From an uncultured Clostridia bacterium (GTDB lineage Bacteria > Bacillota > Clostridia > TANB77 > CAG-508): a stretch of DNA of 30,100 nucleotides. Position 1 is the stretch's first letter. Each line of letters starts with the position of its first letter. The stretch lies in assembly GCA_947624365.1 (NCBI GenBank), contig CANQJY010000004.1, forward strand, positions 1 through 30,100, given 5' to 3'. The notes under the pieces were generated by a model. That model saw only the letters and a program-made list of their open reading frames with translations, was not told the DNA's origin and did not search any database. The position numbers and the translations under genes were made by a program. Shown here in pieces: positions 1 through 8,100 of the stretch.

Positions 1-63
1 GACGGAATGCTTCTAAAAATAAGTGGACAAAAAAATTGCGAAATAAAAGAATATCAAATGTAA
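1..63 (+). CDS. 3' end of a truncated unknown CDS
   Basis: Frame 1 is open from the first base and reads 20 codons, ending in KEYQM and a TAA stop at 61-63. The composition (Lys, Glu, Ile rich, codons ending in A or T) resembles the C-terminus of a soluble protein from this AT-rich genome. The rest of the gene lies outside the window, so no function can be given. A chance open frame of this length is quite possible. Confidence 0.35.
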   Translation, partial: DGMLLKISGQKNCEIKEYQM

Positions 64-383
64 GGAACTTTCTTACGAAAGTATGTAACCCACTATGACA
101 CTTTCAAAACTTCGTTTTGCAAAGATGCAAGTTGGGCTCCTAGCGGAGGGCTCATAAATTATTTTCAGTATCTCTTTTGTTATATAAAAATGGCATAATA
201 AAAGGACTATCGATTTGTGGATGGGTTCAACCCTACTATTGAAAACTGATATAGTTATAATTATAATCTATAAGAGCTTTACTTCAAGTAACCCATTTTT
301 GTGTGTTATTTATATTTAATTTTTCAGTGTATTATATTAGAATAGATTTATATACAATATTTTATAATCTTTATCTGTGAAAA
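64..383. other. 320-base intergenic stretch, no gene seen
   Basis: No convincing ORF or known RNA family was recognised. It holds a small hairpin at 67-82 (ACTTTC, loop TTAC, GAAAGT), a direct repeat of GGGCTC near 134-154, a -10-like box around 195, and a widely spaced TGGGTT/AACCCA inverted pair (about 224 and 290) followed by a run of T. The last could be a weak terminator or part of an untranslated RNA. Base composition is less AT-rich around 80-150 than in most of the window. Confidence 0.4.
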
Positions 384-413
384 TTAGACTTTTAAATAGA
401 ATTATGGTATAAT
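384..413 (+). promoter_or_regulatory. SigA-type promoter for the small membrane peptide gene
   Basis: TTAGAC at 384-389 and a perfect TATAAT at 408-413 are separated by 18 bases. The TGG just before the -10 box also occurs in the promoter at 4151. Transcription would start near 420, about 80 nt before the ATG at 501. Confidence 0.6.
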
Positions 414-463
414 AAAAGTATATTCTAGGTTTTCATGCGACCTACAACAGAAAGACATGAAAC

Positions 464-488
464 ACACACTGACAGACTGTAAGTGTGT
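464..488 (+). promoter_or_regulatory. Leader hairpin abutting the ribosome-binding site
   Basis: ACACACT (464-470) pairs perfectly with AGTGTGT (482-488) around an 11-base loop. The 3' arm ends directly at the very strong Shine-Dalgarno AAGGAGGGG (489-497). Its position suggests control of ribosome access, or a 5' stabiliser. Only the pairing is seen; the role is inferred. Confidence 0.45.
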
Positions 489-500
489 AAGGAGGGGAAA

Positions 501-638
501 ATGAATAAAAATGAAGAAAAAATGCAACAAGTCGACCGGATCTGCGCAAGAATATATGTAGGAACAGTTTTAGGAGGAGCAATGATTATTGCAATCCTAC
601 TCCTTGTAATCATTTTTATTGCACCCGTTATATTCTAG
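501..638 (+). CDS. 45-residue single-pass membrane peptide, unknown function
   Basis: An ATG follows a strong ribosome-binding site, and the frame encodes 45 residues ending at TAG 636-638. The first ~18 residues are polar and charged (MNKNEEKMQQVDRICAR). Residues ~19-45 form one long hydrophobic helix with GTVLGGAM near its start, so an N-in, C-out inner-membrane topology is likely. The gene has its own promoter and terminator, so it is an independent unit. Codon use is less AT-biased than in the core genes (GTC, GAC, ATC, CTC, CCC), and codon 13 is an in-frame CGG, which would have to be read as Arg. Size and topology resemble type I toxin peptides or small stress membrane proteins, but no family is recognised. 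Confidence 0.6.
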   Translation: MNKNEEKMQQVDRICARIYVGTVLGGAMIIAILLLVIIFIAPVIF

Positions 639-643
639 GGTGC

Positions 644-690
644 AAAGGCTCTGGACTGGTTTACTAATCTGGAGCCTTTCTCCTTTTTAT
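644..690 (+). terminator. Rho-independent terminator after the small peptide gene
   Basis: AAAGGCTC (644-651) pairs with GAGCCTTT (672-679) across a 20-base loop and is followed by TCTCCTTTTTATT. It lies 5 bases after the stop codon at 638. Confidence 0.7.
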
Positions 691-717
691 TAGTTATATT
701 ATTATTAACAATATACA

Positions 718-1014
718 ATGCATAGAATATTTTTATTTGTAACCAATTATACAGTTGCTGAATATATAAGAAAAAGAAGACTTAGTATGTCTGCACTTGA
801 TTTGTTAGAGGGAAAAGAAAAAATAATTGATATTGCGATAAAATATAATTATGAATCCTCTCAAGCTTTTTCAAGAGCATTTAAAACTATGATGGGATTT
901 CTTCCAAGTGAAATAAATAACCATAAAAACAAAATTGACAATTTAAGTTTCATATTATATAATATTTCTAGATTAGAAAGGGAAAATATTCATGCAAGAT
1001 GTTTATGTTTTTGA
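718..1014 (+). pseudogene. AraC-family regulator fragment (C-terminal HTH only)
   Basis: The frame encodes VAEYIRKRRLSMSALDLLEG followed by a region ending FSRAFKTMMGFLPSEI. This is the linker helix and second helix-turn-helix of AraC/XylS regulators. A complete AraC DNA-binding domain has about 100 residues with two HTH motifs, preceded by a sensor domain. Here the first HTH is missing: the frame is closed by TAA at 706-708, just before the ATG, and the only start has no good ribosome-binding site. The tail past residue ~68 is unlike the family and runs into the HAD gene at 992. It is most likely a decayed 5'-truncated remnant, possibly left by a rearrangement at the terminator at 644-690. 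Confidence 0.65.
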
Positions 1015-1528
1015 TATGGGTGGAGTAATTAAGGAACCATTTAATTTGGAAAAATTTTATTTAAATATTGGGACTACAATTAAATTTGAAGATTTTAAAA
1101 AATACTGGGATGAAAATATTTTAGATGCTGAAATGGGAAATATAACTTCAAATGAATTTTTAAATAGAATATTACAATATTCTTTATCAACAACAACAAT
1201 AGAAAAAACAAAAGAAATATATGGGGAATGTACAGGAAATTTGTATACTGATGCAATAAACATACTTTCTTTAATTAAGTCAAAAGGTAAACAAATATAT
1301 TTATTGTCAAATCTTAAACAAATTGATTTTGATTATTTAAAGAAAAAATTGGACATTAATATATTTGATGATATATTTTTATCATACAAATTAGGATGCA
1401 CAAAAAATGATACAAAAATTTTTCAAATTTTAATTGATAAATTAGGAACAAGTCCAAATAATATATATTTTTTTGATGATAAAAAAGAAAATATAAGCAA
1501 TGCAAGAAAAATGGGGATAAAGTTATGA
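992..1528 (+). CDS. HAD-superfamily hydrolase
   Basis: Predicted cytosolic phosphatase-like HAD hydrolase of 178 residues. Visible motifs are motif I FDMGGVI with nucleophile Asp8 (the second acidic residue is Gly, as in the FDxGGV group), motif II LLSN with Ser106-Asn107, a Lys around 133-138 (SYKLGCTK) for motif III, and motif IV FFDDKKEN with Asp162-Asp163. An alpha-helical cap lies between residues ~15 and 85. The protein stops soon after motif IV (ARKMGIKL), slightly shorter than usual. The ATG is preceded by AGAAAGGGA. Its stop overlaps the next ATG (ATGA at 1525-1528), which indicates translational coupling with the PHP-domain gene. Substrate unknown. Confidence 0.8.
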   Translation: MQDVYVFDMGGVIKEPFNLEKFYLNIGTTIKFEDFKKYWDENILDAEMGNITSNEFLNRILQYSLSTTTIEKTKEIYGECTGNLYTDAINILSLIKSKGKQIYLLSNLKQIDFDYLKKKLDINIFDDIFLSYKLGCTKNDTKIFQILIDKLGTSPNNIYFFDDKKENISNARKMGIKL

Positions 1529-2670
1529 GAAAGATTTGTGGTTATGTTAAAAATATAATAAACAAAAGATATAGAGCAAATAACTTAGGGCTTCACTGTC
1601 ATTGCGTTGAAACTAGAGAAAAATTATTAGAATTATTAGAAAAAGCAAAGCAAGAAAATGTAGGAGTATTAACAATTAATAATTATAAAAGTTTAAAAGT
1701 TTACACTCAGGTTCTTCCACTACTTTTAGATAAAGACATACAAGAATATAGAGGCATTAGGTTAATACCTTCTATTGAAATGCCAGCTAATTTTAATTTT
1801 ACTAATTTAGATGGACAAAATTATAATATTGAAGTTCATATTTTGGGATATGGTGTAGATGTTGAAAAAGAAGAACTATTACAGCAATTTTGTAATGTAA
1901 AGTATAAATCTATTAATCAGGAGGACGAATTACAAAGACTAATAAAAATTGGTCATCAAATAGGTCTTAATTTTAATAACGAAGATGCATATTTAGATTT
2001 AAATGATGACAATAGAAAATTTGCAGGTAGAGCATTTGTACAAGCATTAATGAAAAACATGGAAGACAATTTCTGCCAGGAGAATGAAGAAAATAAAAAC
2101 AAATTACCGTTTGAATTAAGAACAAACTGGAGAGCATTTCAAAATAGATGTATTAAAGATTTAAATAGCCCATTTTATTTAGATATGGCAAGTTTAAATC
2201 CAGATGTAAATGAAGTTATTGATTTAATCCACAAAATGAATGGAAAAGCATATTTAGCACATCCTTCATCTTATTTTGCAAAGATAGGAACTCCAAATGA
2301 TATACATAAGGCATTTGAAAATGTTGTAAAATTTGCAGAAGATTTTATAAAGGAGTATTCACTTAAAAATAATGGTAAAACATGCATAGATGGAGTAGAA
2401 GTATATCATCCTTCTTACTTAGGAAACATAGAAGTAACAAGTGAAATGAAAGAATTAGTAAAACAATACCGAATAGGTAGTTCAGGAGGAACCGATATTC
2501 ACGTTGACAAAACCTTAAGTAATGATGAAACTGTCAGTAGTGATAGTTTAGGTGGAAATGTAACTAAAAAGAAGATAAAAAAATATAGGTATTTGAGAAA
2601 AAAAACAATAGAAATATCTAAGTTGAGAGGGAAAATTATAGAAATAAACAATAGAAATACAGAAAGGTAA
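1525..2670 (+). CDS. PHP-domain metal-dependent phosphoesterase
   Basis: 381 residues, cytosolic. PHP metal ligands are visible in order: LHCHCVE with His24 and His26, Glu85 in LIPSIEMP, His246 in LAHPSSYF, a further His in VEVYHPSY (~295), and GGTDIH with Asp324 and His326. The layout resembles TrpH/YciV-like PHP phosphoesterases, which act on 3',5'-nucleoside bisphosphates or short oligonucleotides, but about 100 extra residues separate the N-terminal and His246 parts. The C-terminus (from ~340) is very basic (VTKKKIKKYRYLRKK), which could contact nucleic acid. It overlaps the HAD hydrolase by four bases, and a terminator follows immediately. Substrate not determined. Confidence 0.8.
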   Translation: MRKICGYVKNIINKRYRANNLGLHCHCVETREKLLELLEKAKQENVGVLTINNYKSLKVYTQVLPLLLDKDIQEYRGIRLIPSIEMPANFNFTNLDGQNYNIEVHILGYGVDVEKEELLQQFCNVKYKSINQEDELQRLIKIGHQIGLNFNNEDAYLDLNDDNRKFAGRAFVQALMKNMEDNFCQENEENKNKLPFELRTNWRAFQNRCIKDLNSPFYLDMASLNPDVNEVIDLIHKMNGKAYLAHPSSYFAKIGTPNDIHKAFENVVKFAEDFIKEYSLKNNGKTCIDGVEVYHPSYLGNIEVTSEMKELVKQYRIGSSGGTDIHVDKTLSNDETVSSDSLGGNVTKKKIKKYRYLRKKTIEISKLRGKIIEINNRNTER

Positions 2671-2692
2671 TTTAACCTTTCTTATTCTTTTA
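2661..2692. terminator. Terminator between convergent genes
   Basis: AGAAAGGT (2661-2668) and ACCTTTCT (2675-2682) form an 8-bp stem with loop AATTTA, followed by TATTCTTTT. It overlaps the PHP stop codon and lies before the stop of the minus-strand HD gene, so it probably serves the plus-strand genes and may work in both directions. Confidence 0.65.
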
Positions 2693-3493
2693 TTAGTTTG
2701 AAAAATCAAAATTTAAATATACAAATTTATTCATATCATATGATAAATTATTTTCAATCATTTTTTTAGCAATTTTACAACATTTAGATATTCTTTGCCC
2801 ATTAAACAATGGATCAATATATCTTATTTTTGCTCCATGATGTACATAATATACATTTTTTGGCTCTTCAGATGATACTTCAACTTTTTTTGCTTTTCTC
2901 CAGATATTAAAGATTTCTTTATATCTAGAAGATTCAATAATATCAATCACTTCACTTTCCTTCATTTCATATAAATCTTTTTTTGATATTTTATTTTCTT
3001 CATTTTTTTGAATTTCTATATCATTATAAATCTCTTTAATAATTTCCAAGTCTAATAATTTATAAGTAAATAAAGCATTTGATAAAGAATATTCTAGCCT
3101 ATCAGCAGATAACTTTGGAGTATCATTATCAGCTATTGGATAAATATGATAGTTATCTATTTCTGTTATATCAATATGGTCTCTTTTTAAAAGAGTCATA
3201 ATTTCTTTGGAATGTTTAATCATTTCTGTTGTTAAAACTTCAGTAGATTCCTGATTCATGTAATCACCATTTAAAAAATCCACACAATGTTTAAATACAG
3301 GTGTTGCTATATCATGAAATAACCCAGATAAAGTTTGCTTTTTATCATGTGTAAAATGCCATATTATTAAAGCGACTGCTACTGAATGATCCAGACTTGA
3401 AAAGAAAAAGTCACTTTCAAATAAATCAGAATAAATTGTACCACAAGTAACACTGATATATCGTTGTGATCTTTTATAGTATAGGTTGTAGAT
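2693..3493 (-). pseudogene. HD-domain phosphohydrolase, N-terminus decayed
   Basis: The minus-strand frame is open from 3493 to 2693 (266 codons), but the first ATG in it is at 3283, downstream of the conserved part. Upstream of that ATG the same frame reads a good HD domain: RSQRYISV, SSLDHSVAVALIIWHFTH, LSGLFHDIATP (the HD pair at 3311-3316). The 3' part holds YPIADNDTP and ADRLEYSLSNAL, then a charged helical tail. The frame is closed by TAA at 3494-3496. Beyond this stop the same frame continues protein-like (FLEKLEILCK) but has no usable start. This looks like a nonsense mutation plus loss of the start. A short protein from ATG 3283 would lack the HD residues. Substrate unknown; HD proteins often hydrolyse nucleotides. 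Confidence 0.6.
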
Positions 3494-3509
3494 TTAGTAA
3501 AAATGGTAG

Positions 3510-3538
3510 TTGTTAATGAAATTCATTTTACATAAAAT
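3510..3538 (+). promoter_or_regulatory. Candidate SigA promoter for the surface protein gene
   Basis: TTGTTA (3510-3515) and TAAAAT (3533-3538) are separated by exactly 17 bases, about 90 nt before the ATG at 3629. The boxes lie in the decayed start region of the divergent HD gene. Confidence 0.4.
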
Positions 3539-3556
3539 TTCAAGTTTTTCTAAGAA

Positions 3557-3578
3557 ATATCTTATAAATATAAGATAT
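3557..3578. repeat. Perfect AT-rich palindrome in the leader of the surface protein gene
   Basis: ATATCTTATA, two A, TATAAGATAT: 10-base arms with a 2-base centre. It could be an operator (dyad) or an RNA hairpin in the 5' untranslated region. No regulator is recognised. Confidence 0.4.
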
Positions 3579-3628
3579 AAAAAATAAAAAAAGAAAGATT
3601 AAATCATATAATAAAAAGGGGGGATAAA

Positions 3629-4126
3629 ATGAAAAATACCAAAATTTTTTTAATAGGAGCATTGATAATAGTAATATTAGCAATGATAGTAGGCTATTCA
3701 GCATTTGCAACACAAACAAATCTAAATGCAACAGCTGAAATTATAGGAGAATGGGATGTAAGAATAATAAACATTGAAGCCAAAGATATTAGTGAAGATT
3801 GTGATCCTGGTAAACCGCGATATACTAACACAAGTGTAACATTTGATGCAAAATTAGCAAAGCCAGGTGATTCGATAACATATATTATAACAATCGAAAA
3901 TGCAGGAACGATTGATGCTATTTTAAATGATATAATTTTTATGGAAGAAACCAATGGATCAGAAGCAATTAATTATAAAACATCAGAAATTGATCATTCA
4001 TTAAAAGCAGGAGAGCAAACAACATTGACGGTAAAAGCAATGTATGATCCAAAATCTACTGAAGTTCCATCAGTAAAAACAAAAACAATAATAGGAATTA
4101 TAGAATATGTTCAAAATAGCACATGA
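3629..4126 (+). CDS. Membrane-anchored or secreted protein with a beta-sandwich-like domain
   Basis: 165 residues. The N-terminus is a signal/anchor: two Lys (MKNTK) then a hydrophobic stretch to ~residue 25 ending GYSAFAT, where signal peptidase could cut. The mature part shows LAKPGDSITYIITIENAGT and LKAGEQTTLTVKAMYD, a pattern typical of extracellular immunoglobulin-like or DUF11/TasA-like modules of Gram-positive surface proteins. There is no LPXTG sorting signal or C-terminal membrane helix. The strong ribosome-binding site AAGGGGGG is 5-6 bases before the ATG. It is apparently monocistronic, since a new promoter starts 25 bases after its stop. Exact family and role are not known. Confidence 0.65.
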   Translation: MKNTKIFLIGALIIVILAMIVGYSAFATQTNLNATAEIIGEWDVRIINIEAKDISEDCDPGKPRYTNTSVTFDAKLAKPGDSITYIITIENAGTIDAILNDIIFMEETNGSEAINYKTSEIDHSLKAGEQTTLTVKAMYDPKSTEVPSVKTKTIIGIIEYVQNST

Positions 4127-4150
4127 AATAATACCAAAATGAAGCAAAAC

Positions 4151-4179
4151 TTGAAAAATAGCCCAAAATATGGTATAAT
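4151..4179 (+). promoter_or_regulatory. SigA promoter for the 4224 gene
   Basis: TTGAAA (4151-4156), a 17-base spacer, then TATAAT (4174-4179), preceded by TGG. A near-consensus vegetative promoter about 45 bases before the ATG at 4224. Confidence 0.75.
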
Positions 4180-4223
4180 AAAAGAGTAGCTAAAAAATTT
4201 TTCACACAAGAAAGGTGGTCAAA

Positions 4224-4781
4224 ATGACAAAAAAAGAAAAAATTGACAGAATGCGGGTACAAGGAATAACAAATCCTGGTAGAGATTCTTTATACTGGGA
4301 TTTGAAAGGAGACAAAACAGGAATATTCTACTGTGAAGACAAAGTGTCAGGTCTGCTTTTTAGAGAAATTCTCCCGCAAGATACAGAAATCTTGCGAGAA
4401 ATGGGAGAAGTGGCTGCTAGTGAACAGATGGCAAGACTCTATGGAATCAAATATCCAGGAAGGAAAATGTCAGATGAAGAAATTTTCAGGATTATAAGAA
4501 AAAATAATCCTGAAAACGGATACTTTTCCATAGCTGTATTTGACATGAATACGGCAGACTTCCTCTGTATTATAGATATAGAATCTATAAGTACAGAAGA
4601 AGGAAGAATTTTGTTGGGAAAAGGAAAGAAAATGGCACAGAACCAGGTAATGAGGAGAAAGATTGAGCCTCTCGTAAAAAGAAGGCTTAACAGTATTCTC
4701 ATTGATAGCTGGGTATTCCCCAATGGCTGCAAAGAAAAAGTATGGAATGGCTTTGGATACAAAGTTGTTCCGATTGAATGA
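4224..4781 (+). CDS. Unrecognised 185-residue protein
   Basis: The ATG at 4224 is chosen because AAAGGTGG lies 5 bases upstream; an in-frame GTG at 4215 would fall inside that site. The protein is soluble, with no signal peptide or membrane helix. The middle (NGYFSIAVFDMNTADFLCII) and the end (ILIDSWVFPNGCKEK, then GFGYKVVPIE) alternate strands and helices in a way loosely like an acetyltransferase (GNAT) fold, but no acetyl-CoA motif is convincing. Codon use is less AT-biased than in the core genes (CTG, CTC, CGG, GTG), which suggests recent acquisition. Codon 11 is an in-frame CGG with no sign of a frameshift: a +1 shift there would terminate four codons later. It is transcribed alone, between its own promoter and terminator. 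Confidence 0.65.
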   Translation: MTKKEKIDRMRVQGITNPGRDSLYWDLKGDKTGIFYCEDKVSGLLFREILPQDTEILREMGEVAASEQMARLYGIKYPGRKMSDEEIFRIIRKNNPENGYFSIAVFDMNTADFLCIIDIESISTEEGRILLGKGKKMAQNQVMRRKIEPLVKRRLNSILIDSWVFPNGCKEKVWNGFGYKVVPIE

Positions 4782-4787
4782 CCACAG

Positions 4788-4822
4788 TTGGCACCAGAAT
4801 TTATTTCTGGTGTCAATCTTTA
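4788..4822 (+). terminator. Rho-independent terminator after the 4224 gene
   Basis: TTGGCACCAGAA (4788-4799) pairs with TTCTGGTGTCAA (4805-4816), one G-T pair, loop TTTAT, followed by TCTTTA. It starts 7 bases after the stop. Confidence 0.75.
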
Positions 4823-4845
4823 CTTCAAAAATTTATAAAAAACAC

Positions 4846-4873
4846 TTGAAAAATAAAAAAATCGTGATATAAT
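4846..4873 (+). promoter_or_regulatory. SigA promoter of the ileS T-box transcript
   Basis: TTGAAA (4846-4851) and TATAAT (4868-4873) with a 16-base spacer. Transcription would start near 4880, giving a leader of about 290 nt. Confidence 0.7.
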
Positions 4874-4879
4874 ATTACT

Positions 4880-5148
4880 ATATATAAAGACAAAATAAGG
4901 ACAACACAAATTATAAAATATCTAATAGAGAGCCAAAGGTAGTTGGAAATTTGGTAAGTAAAAATAATTTGTTATCACCTTATGTTTCTAAACTGAAAGA
5001 ATGTAAAAAAACATACAAATAAGTTTAGACGTAAATCTGCGTTAAAGAAAATAAGAGAGTGATAAATAAAAATCACTAAATTAGGTGGTACCGCGGAATT
5101 CAAGCCATTTCGTCCTAAATATAGGATGGAATGGCTTTATTGTTTAAA
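4880..5148 (+). promoter_or_regulatory. T-box riboswitch (isoleucine) upstream of ileS
   Basis: The T-box core AGGTGGTACCGCGG at 5083-5096 is unmistakable; its bulge pairs with the uncharged tRNA acceptor end. A stem III hairpin (AGTGAT 5058-5063 / ATCACT 5072-5077) precedes it. It is followed by a terminator hairpin, AAGCCATTTCGTCCT (5102-5116) with AGGATGGAATGGCTT (5123-5137). The left arm of that hairpin can pair with the T-box region instead to form the antiterminator. Stem I starts near the GAGAGCC at 4928. ATC at 4974-4976 is the probable specifier codon for Ile, which agrees with the gene downstream. Uncharged tRNA-Ile should allow read-through and raise ileS expression. Confidence 0.9.
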
Positions 5149-5168
5149 TTTAAAGGGGGTAAGTACAT

Positions 5169-8100
5169 ATGTACAAAAAAGTAGAATTAAAAGATGGCTT
5201 TGTAGGAATGGAAAAAGAAATAGCAAATGTATGGAAAGAAAAAGACATCATAAAGAAAAATTTTGATATGAATGAAGGAAAAAGATATTTTACATTTTAT
5301 GATGGACCACCAACAGCAAATGGTAAACCACATGTAGGTCATATTGAAACAAGAGTAATGAAAGACATTATTCCAAGATACAAAGTAATGAAAGGATACA
5401 AAGTTATCCGTAAAGCAGGTTGGGACACACATGGACTTCCTGTTGAATTAGAAATTGAGAAAAAATTAGGAATTTCAGGAAAAGAACAAATAGAAGAATA
5501 TGGTGTTGAAAAATTTGTAAAAGAATGCAAAGAAAGTGTATTCCAATATGTATCAATCTGGGAAGAAATGACTAACAAAGTAGGATTTTGGCTAGACATG
5601 GATGATCCATATATAACATATGATAACAAATATATTGAATCTGTATGGTGGGCATTAAAACAAATGTGGGAAAAAGGCTTATTATATGAAGGTCATAAAG
5701 TTATGCCATATTGCCCAAGATGTGGTACAGCATTATCTTCACATGAAGTAGCACAAGGATATAAAGAAGTAAAAGATATGACATGTGTTGCAAAATTCAA
5801 AGTAAAAAATGCAGAAAACACATATATTTTAGCATGGACAACAACTCCATGGACATTGCCATCAAATTTAGCATTATGTATTAATAAATCATATGAATAC
5901 AGTAAAGTAGAAGTAAATGTTGGAACAGATGATGAGCCAAAATATGAAATATATATTTTAGCAAAAGATTTAGTAGAAAAAGTATTAAAAGACAAAACGT
6001 ATAAAGTAATAGAAACATTTAAAGGAGAAAAGCTATTAGGAACACAATATGAGCAACTAATGCCATTTGCAAAAGTAGAAGGGAAAGCATTTGTTGTTAT
6101 TCATGGAGACTACGTAAATCTTGAAGATGGTACAGGAATTGTACATATTGCACCAGCATATGGTGAAGATGATAGTTTAGTTTCAAAACAAAATGGAATT
6201 GCATTTATAAATCTAGTAGATAAATCAGGAAAATTTGTAGAAGAAGTTACACCATGGGCAGGAAAATTTGTAAGAGATTGTAGTGAAGATATTTGTAGGT
6301 GGTTATTAGATAATAATAAATTATTTAGTAAAGAAAAACATTTACATACATATCCACATTGTTGGAGATGTGATACACCACTTTTATACTATCCAAAAGA
6401 AAGTTGGTTTGTTGCTATGAGTAAACTAAGGGACGAATTAGTAGACAATAACAACAAAGTTAACTGGTATCCAGATACTATTAGAACAGGAAGATTTGGA
6501 AAATTCCTAGAAAATGTTATTGACTGGGGAATATCAAGAGATAGATATTGGGGAACACCTTTACCAATTTGGACTTGTGAAGATGAAAACTGTGGACACA
6601 GAGAATGTATTGGAAGTATCGAAGAACTAAAACAAAAAGGAATTGATGTACCAGAAAATATAGAATTACATAAACCATATATTGATAAAGTAGAATTGTT
6701 ATGCCCAAAATGTGGTAAGAAAATGAAAAGAGCAAGAGAAGTAATTGATTGCTGGTTTGATTCAGGATCTATGCCATTTGCACAATGGCACTATCCATTT
6801 GAAAATAAAGAAATATTTGATGATAACTTCCCTGCACAATTTATTTCAGAAGCAGTTGATCAAACAAGAGGATGGTTTTATACATTAACAGCAATAGGAA
6901 CAGCATTATTTGGAAGAAGCCCATTTGAAAATTGTATTGTATTAGGTCATGTATTAGATGGAAAAGGACAAAAAATGTCAAAATCAAAAGGAAATGGTGT
7001 AGATCCATTTACTTTATTGGATACAGTAGGAGCAGATGCAACACGTTGGCATTTTTATACTTGCAGTAGTCCATGGCTCCCAACAAGGTTATCATTAGAA
7101 AATGTACAAGAAACACAAAGAGGATTTTTAACAACTTTATGGAATGTATATTCTTTCTATGTGTTATATGCTGAAATTGACCAATTTAATCCATTAAAAT
7201 ATACAGATTTCAAAATAAAAAATGTAATGGATAGATGGATTATATCTAAGTTAAACACATTAGTAAAAGAAGTGGATAAAAAACTTGAAGAATACAATAT
7301 TACTGGAGCAGCATTGCAAATAGAGGACTTTACAGAAGAATTATCAAATTGGTATGTACGTAGAAATCGTGAAAGATTTTGGGCACAAGAAATAAATGAT
7401 GAAAAAGTTGGTGCATATGTAACATTATATACTGTTTTAACAACTTTAAGTAAAATTATTGCTCCATTTGTACCATTTATAGCAGATGAAATTTATCAAA
7501 ACTTAGTAGTAGGATTAGACAAAAATATGCCTGAAAGTGTTCACTTATGTACATGGCCAGAAGTTGATGAAACAACTATTGATAAGACATTAGAAGAAGA
7601 AATGGACTTAGCATATCAAATCGTAAAATTAGGAAGAAGTGCAAGAAATTCAGCTAATATCAAAAATAGGCAACCACTTTCAAAAATGCTAATTTCTAGT
7701 ACAACATTGCCAGAATATTATGCAGATATTGTAAAAGAAGAATTAAATGTAAAAGAGATAGAATTAGGTGCAGATATGGCAGAATATGTCAACTTCGAAA
7801 TTAAACCAAATTTACCAGTATTAGGAAAAGAATATGGAAAACTAATTCCTAGAATAAAAGAAGAAATTGCAAAGAAAAATCAAATGCAATTGGCAACAAA
7901 AGTTAAAATGGGAAAAGTAGAATATATCGAAATTGACGGAACAGAAATTGGATTAGATAGTGAAAATCTATTAATTACAATGCATGGAAAAGAAGGATTT
8001 GCATTCAGTGGCGAAGGAGAAATGGGAGTTGTATTAGATACACAAATTACACCAGAATTGAAAAAAGAAGGATATGTACGTGAAATCTTATCAAAAGTAC

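Noticed and set aside
222..236. tRNA T-arm-like GGGTTCAACCC
   Set aside because: No matching acceptor, D or anticodon arms around it; the stem is only three pairs with a 5-base loop.
425..613. 62-residue minus-strand ORF opposite the small membrane peptide
   Set aside because: No ribosome-binding site, and the plus-strand unit has promoter, ribosome-binding site and terminator. An antisense RNA is possible but is not shown by the sequence.
5187..5995. Minus-strand ORFs inside ileS (and similar ones inside other genes)
   Set aside because: They are antisense shadows of AT-rich coding sequence: Phe/Ile/Leu-rich, no family motifs and no ribosome-binding sites.
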